Origin: Panacagrimonas sp963975245
Lineage (GTDB): Bacteria > Pseudomonadota > Gammaproteobacteria > Nevskiales > Nevskiaceae
NCBI GenBank assembly: GCA_963975245.1
Contig: CAXBFJ010000002.1
Span: 372,001-436,000, forward strand
Reading direction: 5' to 3'
DNA length: 64,000 nucleotides
The translations under genes were made by a program, and so were the position numbers. Below the pieces are notes generated by a model. That model worked only from the letters and a program-made list of their open reading frames with translations, did not search any database and was not told the DNA's origin. Positions 51,329-59,958 of the stretch are shown in pieces; position 1 is the first letter of the stretch, and the number at the start of each line of letters is the position of its first letter.

Positions 51329-52966
51329 GTGATATCCCGATACATGCTTTTGCCTGCATCCCTGCTGCTTGCAGGGTTGGCAGGCTGTGCCAGCGTTCCT
51401 GCCGACTGGGGGCGCGCCGATGTGGTCCAAATCGCGTCCGATCGTGGCCGATCGTTCCCAGCAGACCAGGACGCGAGGCGATTTACAGACAAGGCCCTGC
51501 GCGCGCCGCTGACGGCAGACACGGCAATCCAGCTTGCCCTTCTGAATAACCCGGCAGTTCGGCGCGAAACTGCACAACTCGGCTTCGCGGCGGCTGAACT
51601 CTACGATGCCGGGCGCCTGGCCAACCCCACGTTCTCTTTTCTCCGACTGTCGGGCGACTCGTCAGCGGGTGCGAACATGCCTCAGCTGACGCTGGGCATC
51701 GCGTTCAATTTCGCCAACCTTCTGTTTCTCCCCGCCAACACCCGCTTCGCCAAGGCGGGGTTCGAGGCGGCCAAACTCAATGTCGCAGCCATCGCCCTCG
51801 ACCTTGCAGCAAATGTGGAACAGGCCTGGTTCGAGGCAGTCGGCGCGGATCAAGTCGCCCGGATGCGCGACGCTGCGGCCAAGGCGCAGCAAGCCTCCGC
51901 CGCCCTCGCGCAGCGTTTTTATGAGGCTGGCAACATCAACCCGCGTGAGTTGGCCATGGAACGGGCAGCCGCGAGTCAGGCAAGCCTGAGCGCCATTTCA
52001 GCCAAGGCAGCGGCCGTGGAAGCGCGCACCTCGCTCAACAGACTGATGGGCCTGAGTGCTGCGCAAGACAACTGGACGCTCGATGCCCGCCTGCCCGAAC
52101 TGCCGTCGCAGGAGCCGCCGATTGCAGACCTGCAGCAGCTGGCGATGGACAGCCGGCTCGATATTCAAAGTTTGCGGCTCAGGGCAGAAGCCATCGCCGA
52201 TCGCTACGGGGTCACGCGGCGCACACGTCTGGTGAACGGGATTGAGGTGGGCGCAGAACGGGAACGGGATTTCGACGGCGCACTCAACGTAGGCCCGACC
52301 CTGTCGCTGGAACTGCCGCTATTCAACTGGGGCGGCGGTCGCGTGGCCGCCATCCAGGCGGCCCTGGATCAGGCCGAAGCGGAGCTGGATCAGGCAGTGC
52401 TGGATGCCTCAAACGACGTACAGCTGGCGATCGCAAAGATCGGCGCAAAACGAAGTCTTGCCGATGAATATCGGCAGGTGCTGATCCCGGCACAGGATGC
52501 GGTGGTTGACCAGGCTCAGCTGGAGCAGAACTTCATGCTGATTGGCATCTTTGAAGTGATTCTCGCCAAGCAGCAGGCGTACGACGCCTACGCCGGCTAT
52601 CTCGAATCGATTCGCGACTACTGGATTGCACGCTCCGAGCTCAGTCGAGCGGTAGGTCGGGATCTGCCGATCCATGGACAAAAAGAATCCTCCTCGCTCA
52701 GCGTGGACAAGTTTCTGCAGCCCAAGGGCGGAGGCGCTGACCATAGCCAGCATTCCATGGGCGGCATGAAACACGACATGAAAAGCATGAAAGGGATGGA
52801 GGGGATGCCCATGAATGACATGGGCGGGTCGGCAGCGGAAGGTCGGGATTCTCCGTCGGCCCACGAAGGCCACTCGATGAAGCAGATGCCGGACGCGGGC
52901 AGTGATGCGCCTCCTCCTAAGGCGCCTTCGGGCGGCCCAGCAAAAACAACACCGCATCACCACTAA
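51329..52966 (+). CDS. TolC-family lipoprotein with a Met/His-rich C-terminal tail
   Basis: About 545 residues from GTG 51329 (GGAGAAG upstream). The start gives a lipoprotein signal (LLLAGLAGCASV). The body has two TolC repeats (FFNNP-like start AIQLALLNNPAVRRE, and LELPLFNWGGGRVAAIQAAL). The last 85 residues are an unusual metal-binding tail: SMGGMKHDMKSMKGMEGMPM, HEGHSMKQMP and a terminal HHH. No pump or adaptor gene is next to it; it precedes a Met/His-rich peptide and a multicopper oxidase, so it serves a copper resistance set. The tail probably binds Cu(I)/Cu(II) in the periplasm. Confidence 0.85.
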   Translation: MISRYMLLPASLLLAGLAGCASVPADWGRADVVQIASDRGRSFPADQDARRFTDKALRAPLTADTAIQLALLNNPAVRRETAQLGFAAAELYDAGRLANPTFSFLRLSGDSSAGANMPQLTLGIAFNFANLLFLPANTRFAKAGFEAAKLNVAAIALDLAANVEQAWFEAVGADQVARMRDAAAKAQQASAALAQRFYEAGNINPRELAMERAAASQASLSAISAKAAAVEARTSLNRLMGLSAAQDNWTLDARLPELPSQEPPIADLQQLAMDSRLDIQSLRLRAEAIADRYGVTRRTRLVNGIEVGAERERDFDGALNVGPTLSLELPLFNWGGGRVAAIQAALDQAEAELDQAVLDASNDVQLAIAKIGAKRSLADEYRQVLIPAQDAVVDQAQLEQNFMLIGIFEVILAKQQAYDAYAGYLESIRDYWIARSELSRAVGRDLPIHGQKESSSLSVDKFLQPKGGGADHSQHSMGGMKHDMKSMKGMEGMPMNDMGGSAAEGRDSPSAHEGHSMKQMPDAGSDAPPPKAPSGGPAKTTPHHH

Positions 52967-53005
52967 TTCAATTTTCGCGACGCGACCCGTCGCGGTCAAT
53001 GGAGC

Positions 53006-53302
53006 ATGAACATGAATACCCAATTTCGTTTACTGACAGCCCTATTGCTTGGCACTGTCATCCAATCTGCGGCGGCGCATGATCCCGCCGAGCATGCCAA
53101 GGAAGCCGCTGAAAAGAGCGCCGCACCTGACTGCACTGCAATGCAGAAGATGGATCATTCAAAAATGGACATGAGCGATCCGGTCGCGCAAGCCATGATG
53201 AGCCAGTGCAGCGAGCCCATGGACCATGGCGCCATGAGCGACATGAACATGGATAGCTCAGAAGCAAGCGACGCTGCTTCCGACGACCACGGGAGTCACT
53301 GA
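53006..53302 (+). CDS. Small Met/His-rich exported protein
   Basis: A 98-residue protein with a signal peptide (FRLLTALLLGTVIQSAAAHD). The mature part has two cysteines and many Met, His and Asp residues (MQKMDHSKMDMSDPV, MDHGAMSDMNMD) like CopB/PcoE-type copper-binding peptides. It probably binds copper in the periplasm and passes it to, or shields it from, the multicopper oxidase. Its stop overlaps the oxidase start by one base. Confidence 0.75.
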   Translation: MNMNTQFRLLTALLLGTVIQSAAAHDPAEHAKEAAEKSAAPDCTAMQKMDHSKMDMSDPVAQAMMSQCSEPMDHGAMSDMNMDSSEASDAASDDHGSH

Positions 53303-54771
53303 TGACCACGCGACGCGATCTGCTGCAAGCCATCGCTGCGGGCGGCGTGGGCCTCATGACCGGCGTTACCCGCAATGCCATGGCGCAACACGAAGGTCAC
53401 TCCATGCAAGGCATAAAGATGTCGGGGTCCAGGGATGATCCAGCGCCAAACGTGCCACCGCCAGGACTTGCGCCGCCGTCATCGAGCAAACGCCATCCAC
53501 AGGGCTATCTGCCGGTGCGAACACTCAATGGATGGACCTTGCCCTACAAGCTCAACGGCGGGGTCAAGGAATTTCATCTGGTTGCGGAAGAGATCATTCA
53601 TGAGTTCGCGCCCGGCAGTGTTGCCAAGTGCTGGGGTTATAACGGCACCACCCCGGGACCGACAATTGAAGTCGTCGAGGGCGACCGCGTACGCATCTTT
53701 GTCACCAATCGACTCGGCGAATGGACCAGCGTGCACTGGCACGGCATCGACCTGCCTGCCGGCTTCGACGGGGTTGGCGGCCTGAATCAGCCGCACATTC
53801 AGCCCGGCGAAACCTACGTCTACGAGTTCACGCTCAAGCAGCATGGCACACACATGTATCACCCGCACGCGGATGAGATGACGCAGATGGCATTCGGCAT
53901 GATGGGCTTGTTCATCATCCATCCGAAGGCCGGCGAAGAAGTGCCGATTCATCGGGACTACGCCTTCCTGCTGCACAACTGGGCGCTGCACCCGGGGACC
54001 TATCGCCCGGATCCCGCGATCATGGTCGATTTCGACCTGTGGACGTTCAACAGCAAAGTGTTCCCTGCGACAGAACATCTTGTGATCGGCATGGGAGAAC
54101 GAGCGCGCATCCGCATCGGAAATCTTTCGATGTGGAATCACCCGATCCATCTGCACAGCAACCCGTACTGGGTCACCGGCAGCGATGGCGGTCGCTGGCC
54201 ACGCTCACAGTGGCGACGTGAATCGACCGAGATCATTGGCGTCGGGCAGATGCGCGACATCGAGTTCCTGCCGAGCGAGCCCGGCGACTGGGCGTTCCAC
54301 TGCCACATGGCGCACCACACCATGGGGCCGATGGGGCACGATGTTCCCAATCCCACCGGCGTTGATCAGCGCGGCGCCGAAGCCGAGGTGCGAAAGATTC
54401 TTCCCGGATATGCGGCGATGGGCAAGTTCGGGATGGCTGAGCACGGCAGCCACGTCGCGATGGGACTGCCCGGCCCGGTCAACACCCTGCCCATGATGGC
54501 CGGCGAAGGACAATTCGGCCCTATCGAGATGGGCGGCATGTTCACCGTGGTGAAAGTGCGCGAAGGACTCAGGCGCGGCGATTACACCGATCCGGGCTGG
54601 TATCAGTATCCGAAGGACAAGATTGCACGCAAGGTCAGTGCGGATCCCACTTTCGGTGATCCACCGCGGCGTGACCCTTACCCCAAACCTGAGACAGGGC
54701 CGCTCGCGTCACCCGCTCTGCCCGATATGCCTTCCATGCCAGGCATGGATCATTCGAAGCACCGGCGCTAA
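53302..54771 (+). CDS. Multicopper oxidase (CopA-like, exported by Tat)
   Basis: A 489-residue protein with a Tat signal (TTRRDLLQAIAAGGVG). All copper-ligand blocks are visible: SVHWHGIDLPAGFDG, HGTHMYHPHADEM, MWNHPIHLHSNPY and WAFHCHMAHHTMGPMGH with the type-1 Cys and its Met. It is shorter than canonical CopA (about 600) and lacks the long Met-rich insert, though it has Met-rich flanks (LPDMPSMPGMDHSKH). It oxidises Cu(I) or organic substrates in the periplasm. It sits in the copper operon between the Met/His peptide and a cytochrome c. Confidence 0.92.
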   Translation: MTTRRDLLQAIAAGGVGLMTGVTRNAMAQHEGHSMQGIKMSGSRDDPAPNVPPPGLAPPSSSKRHPQGYLPVRTLNGWTLPYKLNGGVKEFHLVAEEIIHEFAPGSVAKCWGYNGTTPGPTIEVVEGDRVRIFVTNRLGEWTSVHWHGIDLPAGFDGVGGLNQPHIQPGETYVYEFTLKQHGTHMYHPHADEMTQMAFGMMGLFIIHPKAGEEVPIHRDYAFLLHNWALHPGTYRPDPAIMVDFDLWTFNSKVFPATEHLVIGMGERARIRIGNLSMWNHPIHLHSNPYWVTGSDGGRWPRSQWRRESTEIIGVGQMRDIEFLPSEPGDWAFHCHMAHHTMGPMGHDVPNPTGVDQRGAEAEVRKILPGYAAMGKFGMAEHGSHVAMGLPGPVNTLPMMAGEGQFGPIEMGGMFTVVKVREGLRRGDYTDPGWYQYPKDKIARKVSADPTFGDPPRRDPYPKPETGPLASPALPDMPSMPGMDHSKHRR

Positions 54772-54782
54772 TCGGAGAACGA

Positions 54783-55424
54783 ATGATGAAGTTCTTGAAA
54801 TATTCAATAGGTGTAGCCGTCATCGCCGCACTGGGCGGACTCGCTTTCCTGTATTCCGGCGTCTATCCGATGGGCGCTGATGTCCCGCACAACGCGCTCA
54901 CGTACTGGGCACTGGAGACGCTGCGCGAACGATCCGTTGCCAGGGCCAGTCGGGACATTGAAGTGCCCGCTCTGGTCGATCCGCAGATGCTCCTGTCCGG
55001 CGGTGCGGACTACAACGAAATGTGCAGCGGCTGTCATTCGAAGCCTGGCAAGACTGCTTCTGATATCAGTGCCGGCCTGTATCCGCAGCCACCCAACCTC
55101 ACCCAGGGTGCAGACGCCCACGGACATGAGCACGGCGGTGATGAAACGCAAGATGATGGACGGGCCAGTGCCGCGCGGCAGTTCTGGATCATCAAGCACG
55201 GCATCAAGGCCAGCGGAATGGCGGCGTTCGGGCCGACACACGACGATGAACGCATCTGGGCGATGGTCGCATTCCTGCAGAAGCTACCGACGCTCAGTCC
55301 GAGTCAATATCAGATTCTCACTGCGCGGCGCGGCATGACCGCGACGGAGGCGCCGCAGACGACTCGACCGCCTGCCTTGTCCGAAAGCGCGCGCACCACG
55401 CACGCGGACGATCACCATCATTAA
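54783..55424 (+). CDS. Membrane-anchored cytochrome c
   Basis: A 213-residue protein. An N-terminal helix (YSIGVAVIAALGGLAFLYSG) anchors it in the inner membrane. One haem site, NEMCSGCHSKPGKTA (about residues 80-85), is followed by a Met-containing region (IKASGMAAFGPTHDDERIWA) with the likely axial Met, and a His-rich tail ends DDHHH. It starts 11 bases after the oxidase stop. It may carry electrons from the multicopper oxidase to the respiratory chain; this is inference from context. Confidence 0.85.
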   Translation: MMKFLKYSIGVAVIAALGGLAFLYSGVYPMGADVPHNALTYWALETLRERSVARASRDIEVPALVDPQMLLSGGADYNEMCSGCHSKPGKTASDISAGLYPQPPNLTQGADAHGHEHGGDETQDDGRASAARQFWIIKHGIKASGMAAFGPTHDDERIWAMVAFLQKLPTLSPSQYQILTARRGMTATEAPQTTRPPALSESARTTHADDHHH

Positions 55425-55564
55425 GTATTACGCCCGAAGCCGCCGCGCGATGCGGGTTGCTTCCCGTGTTGCCGTTTGCGCGCCTCACCAAGACGGACCC
55501 TCCACGAGAGTCACAGCCGGTCGGTCGACGAAAATTTCTTGCACCCCCACACAGATCATTTGAC

Positions 55565-56023
55565 ATGAAAATTCCCCTGATCGGGTTCGCCCTGGCGATG
55601 TCGCTAACTGCTTGCGGACCGAAGCCGCCGACTCAACAACCGCTCATCGAAGTCTGGAAAAGCCCGACCTGCAGTTGCTGTTCGAAGTGGATCACACACC
55701 TGAAAGACAACGGCTTCGATGTCGCTGTCCACAACGAGTCCGCCATGAATCCCCTCAAAACCAAGCTCGGCGTTCCGCAGAACCTGGCCTCATGTCACAC
55801 CGGCATCGTTGATGGCTACATCATCGAAGGGCACGTCCCGGCGGCAGACATTCATCGACTCCTGTTGAAAAAACCAGCGGGGAAAGGTCTTGCGGTGCCG
55901 GGCATGCCGATCGGATCACCCGGCATGGAACAAGGGGAGCGACAGGACTCCTATACCACGATCTTGTTCGCCGACGATGGTGGCGGCAAGTCATTTCAGT
56001 CGCACGGGAGACAACCGCAATGA
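55565..56023 (+). CDS. DUF411 metal-binding lipoprotein
   Basis: A 152-residue protein from the ATG at 55565. It begins with a lipoprotein signal (GFALAMSLTACGPK) and carries the DUF411 pattern SPTCSCCSKWITHLKDNGF, VPQNLASCHTGIVDGYIIEG and KGLAVPGMPIGSPGM. The CSCC thioredoxin-like motif and the later Cys, His and Met residues bind copper in related proteins (CusF/CopG-like role). It overlaps the next gene by four bases and belongs to the copper set. Confidence 0.88.
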   Translation: MKIPLIGFALAMSLTACGPKPPTQQPLIEVWKSPTCSCCSKWITHLKDNGFDVAVHNESAMNPLKTKLGVPQNLASCHTGIVDGYIIEGHVPAADIHRLLLKKPAGKGLAVPGMPIGSPGMEQGERQDSYTTILFADDGGGKSFQSHGRQPQ

Positions 56024-56436
56024 CGGGCCTGGCCAGATATTGGATCCGGGGCATCCTGGCTCTGTCGTTGATTGTCCTGACGCCCCAAGCCTATGCGCAC
56101 TCTGCGCCTGAGAAGCCGCGAACCTTTTACGGCGGACAGGCAATGGCGACCGAGTTCTATAACGTCGAGTTATTGATCGCGAACAAGTCCGTTCAACTGT
56201 TCGTGCGTGACCGACACAATTGGCCGGTGGATGTTCGCGGCTTCAGTGCGACCGCGTTGCTTTCGAAGCCTGAGGGTTCGGAAGAAATTGACTTGGTGCC
56301 TGGAAAGCGCAAGGCCCTCATCGGGAGCACCGATGTCGCCGGAATCGAAGAGGTCGTCATTACCCTGAATGCGCCAGGTCGCGAATCCATCAAGCTCCGC
56401 TTAAACCGTGGCTCCTTGGAAGCGACACCAAAGTGA
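56020..56436 (+). CDS. Exported protein of unknown function in the copper operon
   Basis: A 138-residue protein with a signal peptide (GILALSLIVLTPQAYAHSA) and a mature all-beta-looking domain (FYNVELLIANKSVQLFVRDR, VDVRGFSATALLSKPEG). The length and start 'AHSAPE' resemble small CopC-like or PCu(A)C-like periplasmic proteins, but the ligands are not obvious. It overlaps DUF411 (ATGA) and the EF-hand gene (GTGA), so it is firmly part of the operon. Confidence 0.65.
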   Translation: MTGLARYWIRGILALSLIVLTPQAYAHSAPEKPRTFYGGQAMATEFYNVELLIANKSVQLFVRDRHNWPVDVRGFSATALLSKPEGSEEIDLVPGKRKALIGSTDVAGIEEVVITLNAPGRESIKLRLNRGSLEATPK

Positions 56437-56780
56437 AGACGAATCGGATGACGAAACCGTGTCTGCCTTCCGCCCTGCTCGCATTCCCGTTCTTCCTGAC
56501 AGCGTGCATCGGCACAGCTTCGTTTGTTCGGGCGGATTCCGATAAGGACGGTCGCGTTAGTCATCAGGAAGCCTCGTCGCATGACGATCTTTCAGTCGTG
56601 TTCAGCAGTGCTGACGCCGACCAGGACGGCTACCTGAACTCGGCGGAATATGATCTGGCGCTTGAGCTCATATGGCGCTTCAAGAACCAGAATGGTGAGG
56701 TCGCAGACGTATTGGCAAATGGCAGTGGTGGCGCCGGAAGCGGTGGCGGCGGTGGCGGCCATGGAGGACATCAGCATTAG
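56433..56780 (+). CDS. EF-hand calcium-binding lipoprotein
   Basis: A 115-residue protein starting at GTG 56433 (or ATG 56448). A lipoprotein-like signal (PSALLAFPFFLTACIG) is followed by two EF-hand loops, DSDKDGRVSHQE and DADQDGYLNSAE, and a Gly/His tail (GSGGGGGGHGGHQH). It binds Ca2+ and may also bind transition metals with the tail. It is the last gene of the copper set. Confidence 0.8.
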   Translation: MKTNRMTKPCLPSALLAFPFFLTACIGTASFVRADSDKDGRVSHQEASSHDDLSVVFSSADADQDGYLNSAEYDLALELIWRFKNQNGEVADVLANGSGGAGSGGGGGGHGGHQH

Positions 56781-56902
56781 CCTTGGCCGCTGAGCACTGC
56801 CTATCGGGATCGATGGATTCTCCATCAGGCATGTTCTTGGACTAGCACTTTCATGCAGTGTCAAGCGCACCAGCAGGCCTCCTCACCTGATCGAGAATTC
56901 GC

Positions 56903-56934
56903 TTGACTCTGGATATAGCTCCAGGGTTTACGAT
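56903..56934 (+). promoter_or_regulatory. MerR-type promoter before the first MerR-DUF4396 pair
   Basis: TTGACT (56903-56908) and TACGAT (56929-56934) are 20 bp apart, and CTGGA (56909-56913) with TCCAG (56920-56924) is an inverted repeat in the spacer. The long spacer and centred palindrome are the hallmark of MerR-activated promoters. Confidence 0.75.
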
Positions 56935-56958
56935 GCAGTCTCGATACAGGAGAGCAGC

Positions 56959-57381
56959 ATGCAAATCATGACCATTGGGAAGCTGGCCAAGCAGGCCAGT
57001 GTAGGCATTGACACCGTGCGCTTTTACGAGCGGGAAGGCTTGTTGCCCGAAGCGCAGCGCACTGACTCAGGCTATCGACTCTACTCGCCTGACGATGTCG
57101 ATCGCCTTCGCTTTATCCGTCGGGCCAAGAACCTGGGTTTCAGTCTGGACGAGATTACCGAGTTGCTGGAGCTGAATGTGCCCAAGGGAAGCCGGGCCAG
57201 CGTGAAACGCGTGGCCAAACAACGGCTGGACGCCCTCGACCAGAAGATTCGTGAAATGACTGCGATTCGCGAAGCCCTCGCCAGATTGATTCAGCAGTGT
57301 TCCGGCAGAGGCTCGCTGAAAGGCTGCCCCATCATTGAAGGCGTGCTGGCGCAAGGCGCATCAAATTCAACGGAGGATTGA
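56959..57381 (+). CDS. MerR-family metal-responsive regulator (copy 1)
   Basis: A 140-residue protein. The N-terminal winged helix reads TIGKLAKQASVGIDTVRFYE, then the long dimer helix and a C-terminal metal loop with CSGRGSLKGCPIIEG, a Cys-x7-Cys pair as in CadR, PbrR and CueR relatives. It activates its own and the next gene when metal binds. The DNA has a MerR promoter 25 bases upstream and a DUF4396 gene two bases downstream. A close paralogue lies at 63002. Confidence 0.9.
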   Translation: MQIMTIGKLAKQASVGIDTVRFYEREGLLPEAQRTDSGYRLYSPDDVDRLRFIRRAKNLGFSLDEITELLELNVPKGSRASVKRVAKQRLDALDQKIREMTAIREALARLIQQCSGRGSLKGCPIIEGVLAQGASNSTED

Positions 57382-57382
57382 C

Positions 57383-57925
57383 GTGAAACACGAACATAGA
57401 CTTGCTCAACCCGCTGCAAGCGACGAAGGCCACGCATGCGAATCCGATCCAAAATCAACCGATCGAGGTCCGCATGCGCACCACGCTCATGGCGGAGGTT
57501 CGACTTCGCACGCGCGCTTGACGACATCTGCCACGCTGCACTGCCTGACCGGCTGTGCCATCGGCGAGTGGATCGGTCTGGCTATCGGCGTCAGTCTCGG
57601 GCTGAACCCCTGGATCACCATGGGTCTGGCCACGGTGCTGGGCTTTGCAAGCGGTTACACGCTGGGGCTGCTTCCTCTGGTACGGCAGGGGCAGAGCTGG
57701 GCGCAGGCGTTCAAGACCATCTGGCTGGGAGAAACGATTTCCATTGCAGTAATGGAATTCGCCATGAACTTTACCGATTACCACGTCGGTGGCGTACAGG
57801 CTGCATCCATTCTTGCACCGCAGTTCTGGCTGGGCTACCTCGTAGCGCTGCCGGCGGGGTTTGCAATTGCATGGCCGGTCAACTGGTGGCTATTGCGCAG
57901 CAGCGTCAAGAAGCCCTGTCATTGA
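57383..57925 (+). CDS. DUF4396 membrane protein (copy 1)
   Basis: A 180-residue protein starting at GTG 57383 (GGAGG upstream). The first 45 residues are His-rich (GPHAHHAHGGGSTSHA); then come four helices: LHCLTGCAIGEWIGLAIGVS, GLNPWITMGLATVLGFASGY, a helix after LGETISIAVMEFAMNFTDY and WLGYLVALPAGFAIAWPVNW. The family is uncharacterised; the His-rich start and the coupled MerR gene point to metal transport or binding. It is nearly identical to the protein at 63426. Confidence 0.85.
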   Translation: MKHEHRLAQPAASDEGHACESDPKSTDRGPHAHHAHGGGSTSHARLTTSATLHCLTGCAIGEWIGLAIGVSLGLNPWITMGLATVLGFASGYTLGLLPLVRQGQSWAQAFKTIWLGETISIAVMEFAMNFTDYHVGGVQAASILAPQFWLGYLVALPAGFAIAWPVNWWLLRSSVKKPCH

Positions 57926-58007
57926 TGGCGCGTATCGCTTATTCGAGGCGACTTCTATTGCGCGCCGTGAATGACAGGAATTGGCGTTCGGGGGTCTGGT
58001 CTTGGAG

Positions 58008-58760
58008 ATGAGGAGTCGACCTTCGGATTCGCAATGGAAAGGTCAGATCACGATGGGCATGGGCTGGGCTTGGTTCAAAGGCATGGCCGGAGACAACAAG
58101 GCCCACGCCCATCGCGCCATTCAGATCGTCCTTTCTCATTCACCACAACGGGTTTGGACGAGCGCCGGTTGGACCAAAGGGCTCGGCATCCTCATCCAAT
58201 CGAACGTGTTCCATCAACTGGCTCCTTCCTGCCAGCCGATATCGCTGATCTATTTCGAGCCCGATTCAGATGCGGGCCAGTTGATGTTGGCAGAACGAGA
58301 GGAATCGATCAGTACGTTGTCAGTCGATCTTGTACGGATCGCCCTGGAGCTGTTGGACTCAGGTAAGGCTGAAAGTATCGATTTCGCGCACTTCGCTTCG
58401 GCAATATTTTGTGCCAATCAAGCGCGCGCCCATCGTCGCAATGATGACCTCATCAGAAAGGTCACCGTCGAGCTGCCGACCCCACTGCCTGAACCGATCA
58501 CCGTGTCTCATCTGGCGAAGCGTGCTGGGCTGTCGGTCAGCCGCTTCCAGCACAGATTCCGCGCCCATGCGGGCATGGCCGTGCGCCCCTACCTCCGGTG
58601 GCGCCGCCTGTTGCTGGCGTCCTCGCTGGTGCTGCAGGGATCGTCCATTACCGATGCCGCACTGGAAGCCGGCTTTTCCGACGCAGCGCATTTTTCGAAT
58701 ACGCTGCGGCGACACTTCGGAATTTCTCCTCGAACCTTGGGCAGTTTGATCCCTTCCTAG
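58008..58760 (+). CDS. AraC-family transcriptional regulator
   Basis: About 250 residues from the ATG at 58008 (alternatives at 58053). The C-terminal 90 residues hold two helix-turn-helix units: VSHLAKRAGLSVSRFQHRFR, then SITDAALEAGFSDAAHFSNT and LRRHFGISPRTL. The N-terminal half is a small ligand-binding domain without a recognised family (WFKGMAGDNKAHAHRAIQIV). It precedes the sterol-desaturase gene by 62 bases on the same strand and may control it. It is between the copper and mercury parts. Confidence 0.85.
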   Translation: MRSRPSDSQWKGQITMGMGWAWFKGMAGDNKAHAHRAIQIVLSHSPQRVWTSAGWTKGLGILIQSNVFHQLAPSCQPISLIYFEPDSDAGQLMLAEREESISTLSVDLVRIALELLDSGKAESIDFAHFASAIFCANQARAHRRNDDLIRKVTVELPTPLPEPITVSHLAKRAGLSVSRFQHRFRAHAGMAVRPYLRWRRLLLASSLVLQGSSITDAALEAGFSDAAHFSNTLRRHFGISPRTLGSLIPS

Positions 58761-58822
58761 CTCAATCGTTCAAGACACCGGAACAGCCTGACGCCAGAAT
58801 TCCTCGCCTCAGGAGATCCGTC

Positions 58823-59668
58823 ATGCGCTTGTACGTTCGATACATTGCTTATCCATTCATCGCCGGCGGGGCTGCCGTTGCGCTGCTGCTACTGGCAAAC
58901 GCCGGCGCGTCCTACTGGCCTTTCTTCCCCGCTATCGTGATTTCAGGCATTGCCCTGGTAGGGGTGCTCGAACGTCCATTCCCACACAAAATGGAATGGA
59001 ATCGCGATCATGACGGGGATACGCTAACCGACAGCCTGCATTGGATCGTGAGTTATCTGCTGATCCAGATCAGTGTGGTGATCGCATTCAATCTACAGCA
59101 GCTGACGCCGGATACTTTGCAGATGTGGCCGAGCAGTGCGCCTCTATGGTTGCAGATATTGCTCGCCGGCTTGATTCTGGACCTGGGTCTCTACGTCATG
59201 CACCGCGCAAGCCACAGAATCGAAAGTCTTTGGCGCTTGCACGCCATTCACCACAGTCCCCGGCGGCTGTACTGGCTCAATGGCGGGCGACGTCACCCTT
59301 TATCTGCACTCGTACTGGCTGGGCCGAGTTTGGTCGTTTTGCTTCTCGTGGGTGCGACACCCATTGCTGTGGCAGCGTGGCTAAGCTTCATGAGTATTCA
59401 TTTGGCCTTCCAGCACGCCAACCTGGATTACCGACTTGGTCCGTTGCGTTACTGCCTGGCAGTGGCCGAAATGCATCGATTCCACCACAAGCGTGAATTC
59501 GAGGACTCGCAGGTGAATTTCGGGGAAGTGTTCTTGATTTGGGACCATATCTTCGGCTCGTTTCACGATGCGTCCCGCGATTTACGGTCAGACGAAGTGG
59601 GTATGCGGGAGGCAATGCCAGACGGATACTTGGGTCAGTTGATATGGCCACTGAGAACGCGAAAATAG
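58823..59668 (+). CDS. Sterol desaturase / fatty acid hydroxylase family protein
   Basis: A 281-residue membrane protein from the ATG at 58823 (AGGAG upstream). It has several helices and the di-iron histidine boxes: HRASHR, HAIHHSPRRLYW and HRFHHKRE, plus an additional HLAFQHAN. The family hydroxylates or desaturates lipid chains using O2 and electrons. Its substrate is unknown. It is followed by 290 bases with no gene and then the convergent mercury genes. Confidence 0.88.
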   Translation: MRLYVRYIAYPFIAGGAAVALLLLANAGASYWPFFPAIVISGIALVGVLERPFPHKMEWNRDHDGDTLTDSLHWIVSYLLIQISVVIAFNLQQLTPDTLQMWPSSAPLWLQILLAGLILDLGLYVMHRASHRIESLWRLHAIHHSPRRLYWLNGGRRHPLSALVLAGPSLVVLLLVGATPIAVAAWLSFMSIHLAFQHANLDYRLGPLRYCLAVAEMHRFHHKREFEDSQVNFGEVFLIWDHIFGSFHDASRDLRSDEVGMREAMPDGYLGQLIWPLRTRK

Positions 59669-59958
59669 TGTCAGATGTTGTGGAGGGTAGGCTCTGGGCG
59701 GCGAAACGCACTGTCACGCAAATTCGCGCGACCGATTCTGCGACCTTTGCCCAGACCAATAGATTGAATTGCAGATTCTCACCAAAAAGTTCCGAGCAAC
59801 GTCGGCGTTCGATCCAATGCCATTGAGTTGGCAAAAGCGATCTACAGACTGAGTTCGTGCATAGCTCTTTTGGATGCAGACGTAACTTTTGCGGATGGGG
59901 ATGCGGCCAAGCGGATCGACCTGTTCGCGTTCGCCATGCCAGTCTGCTGCGCGCCCAC

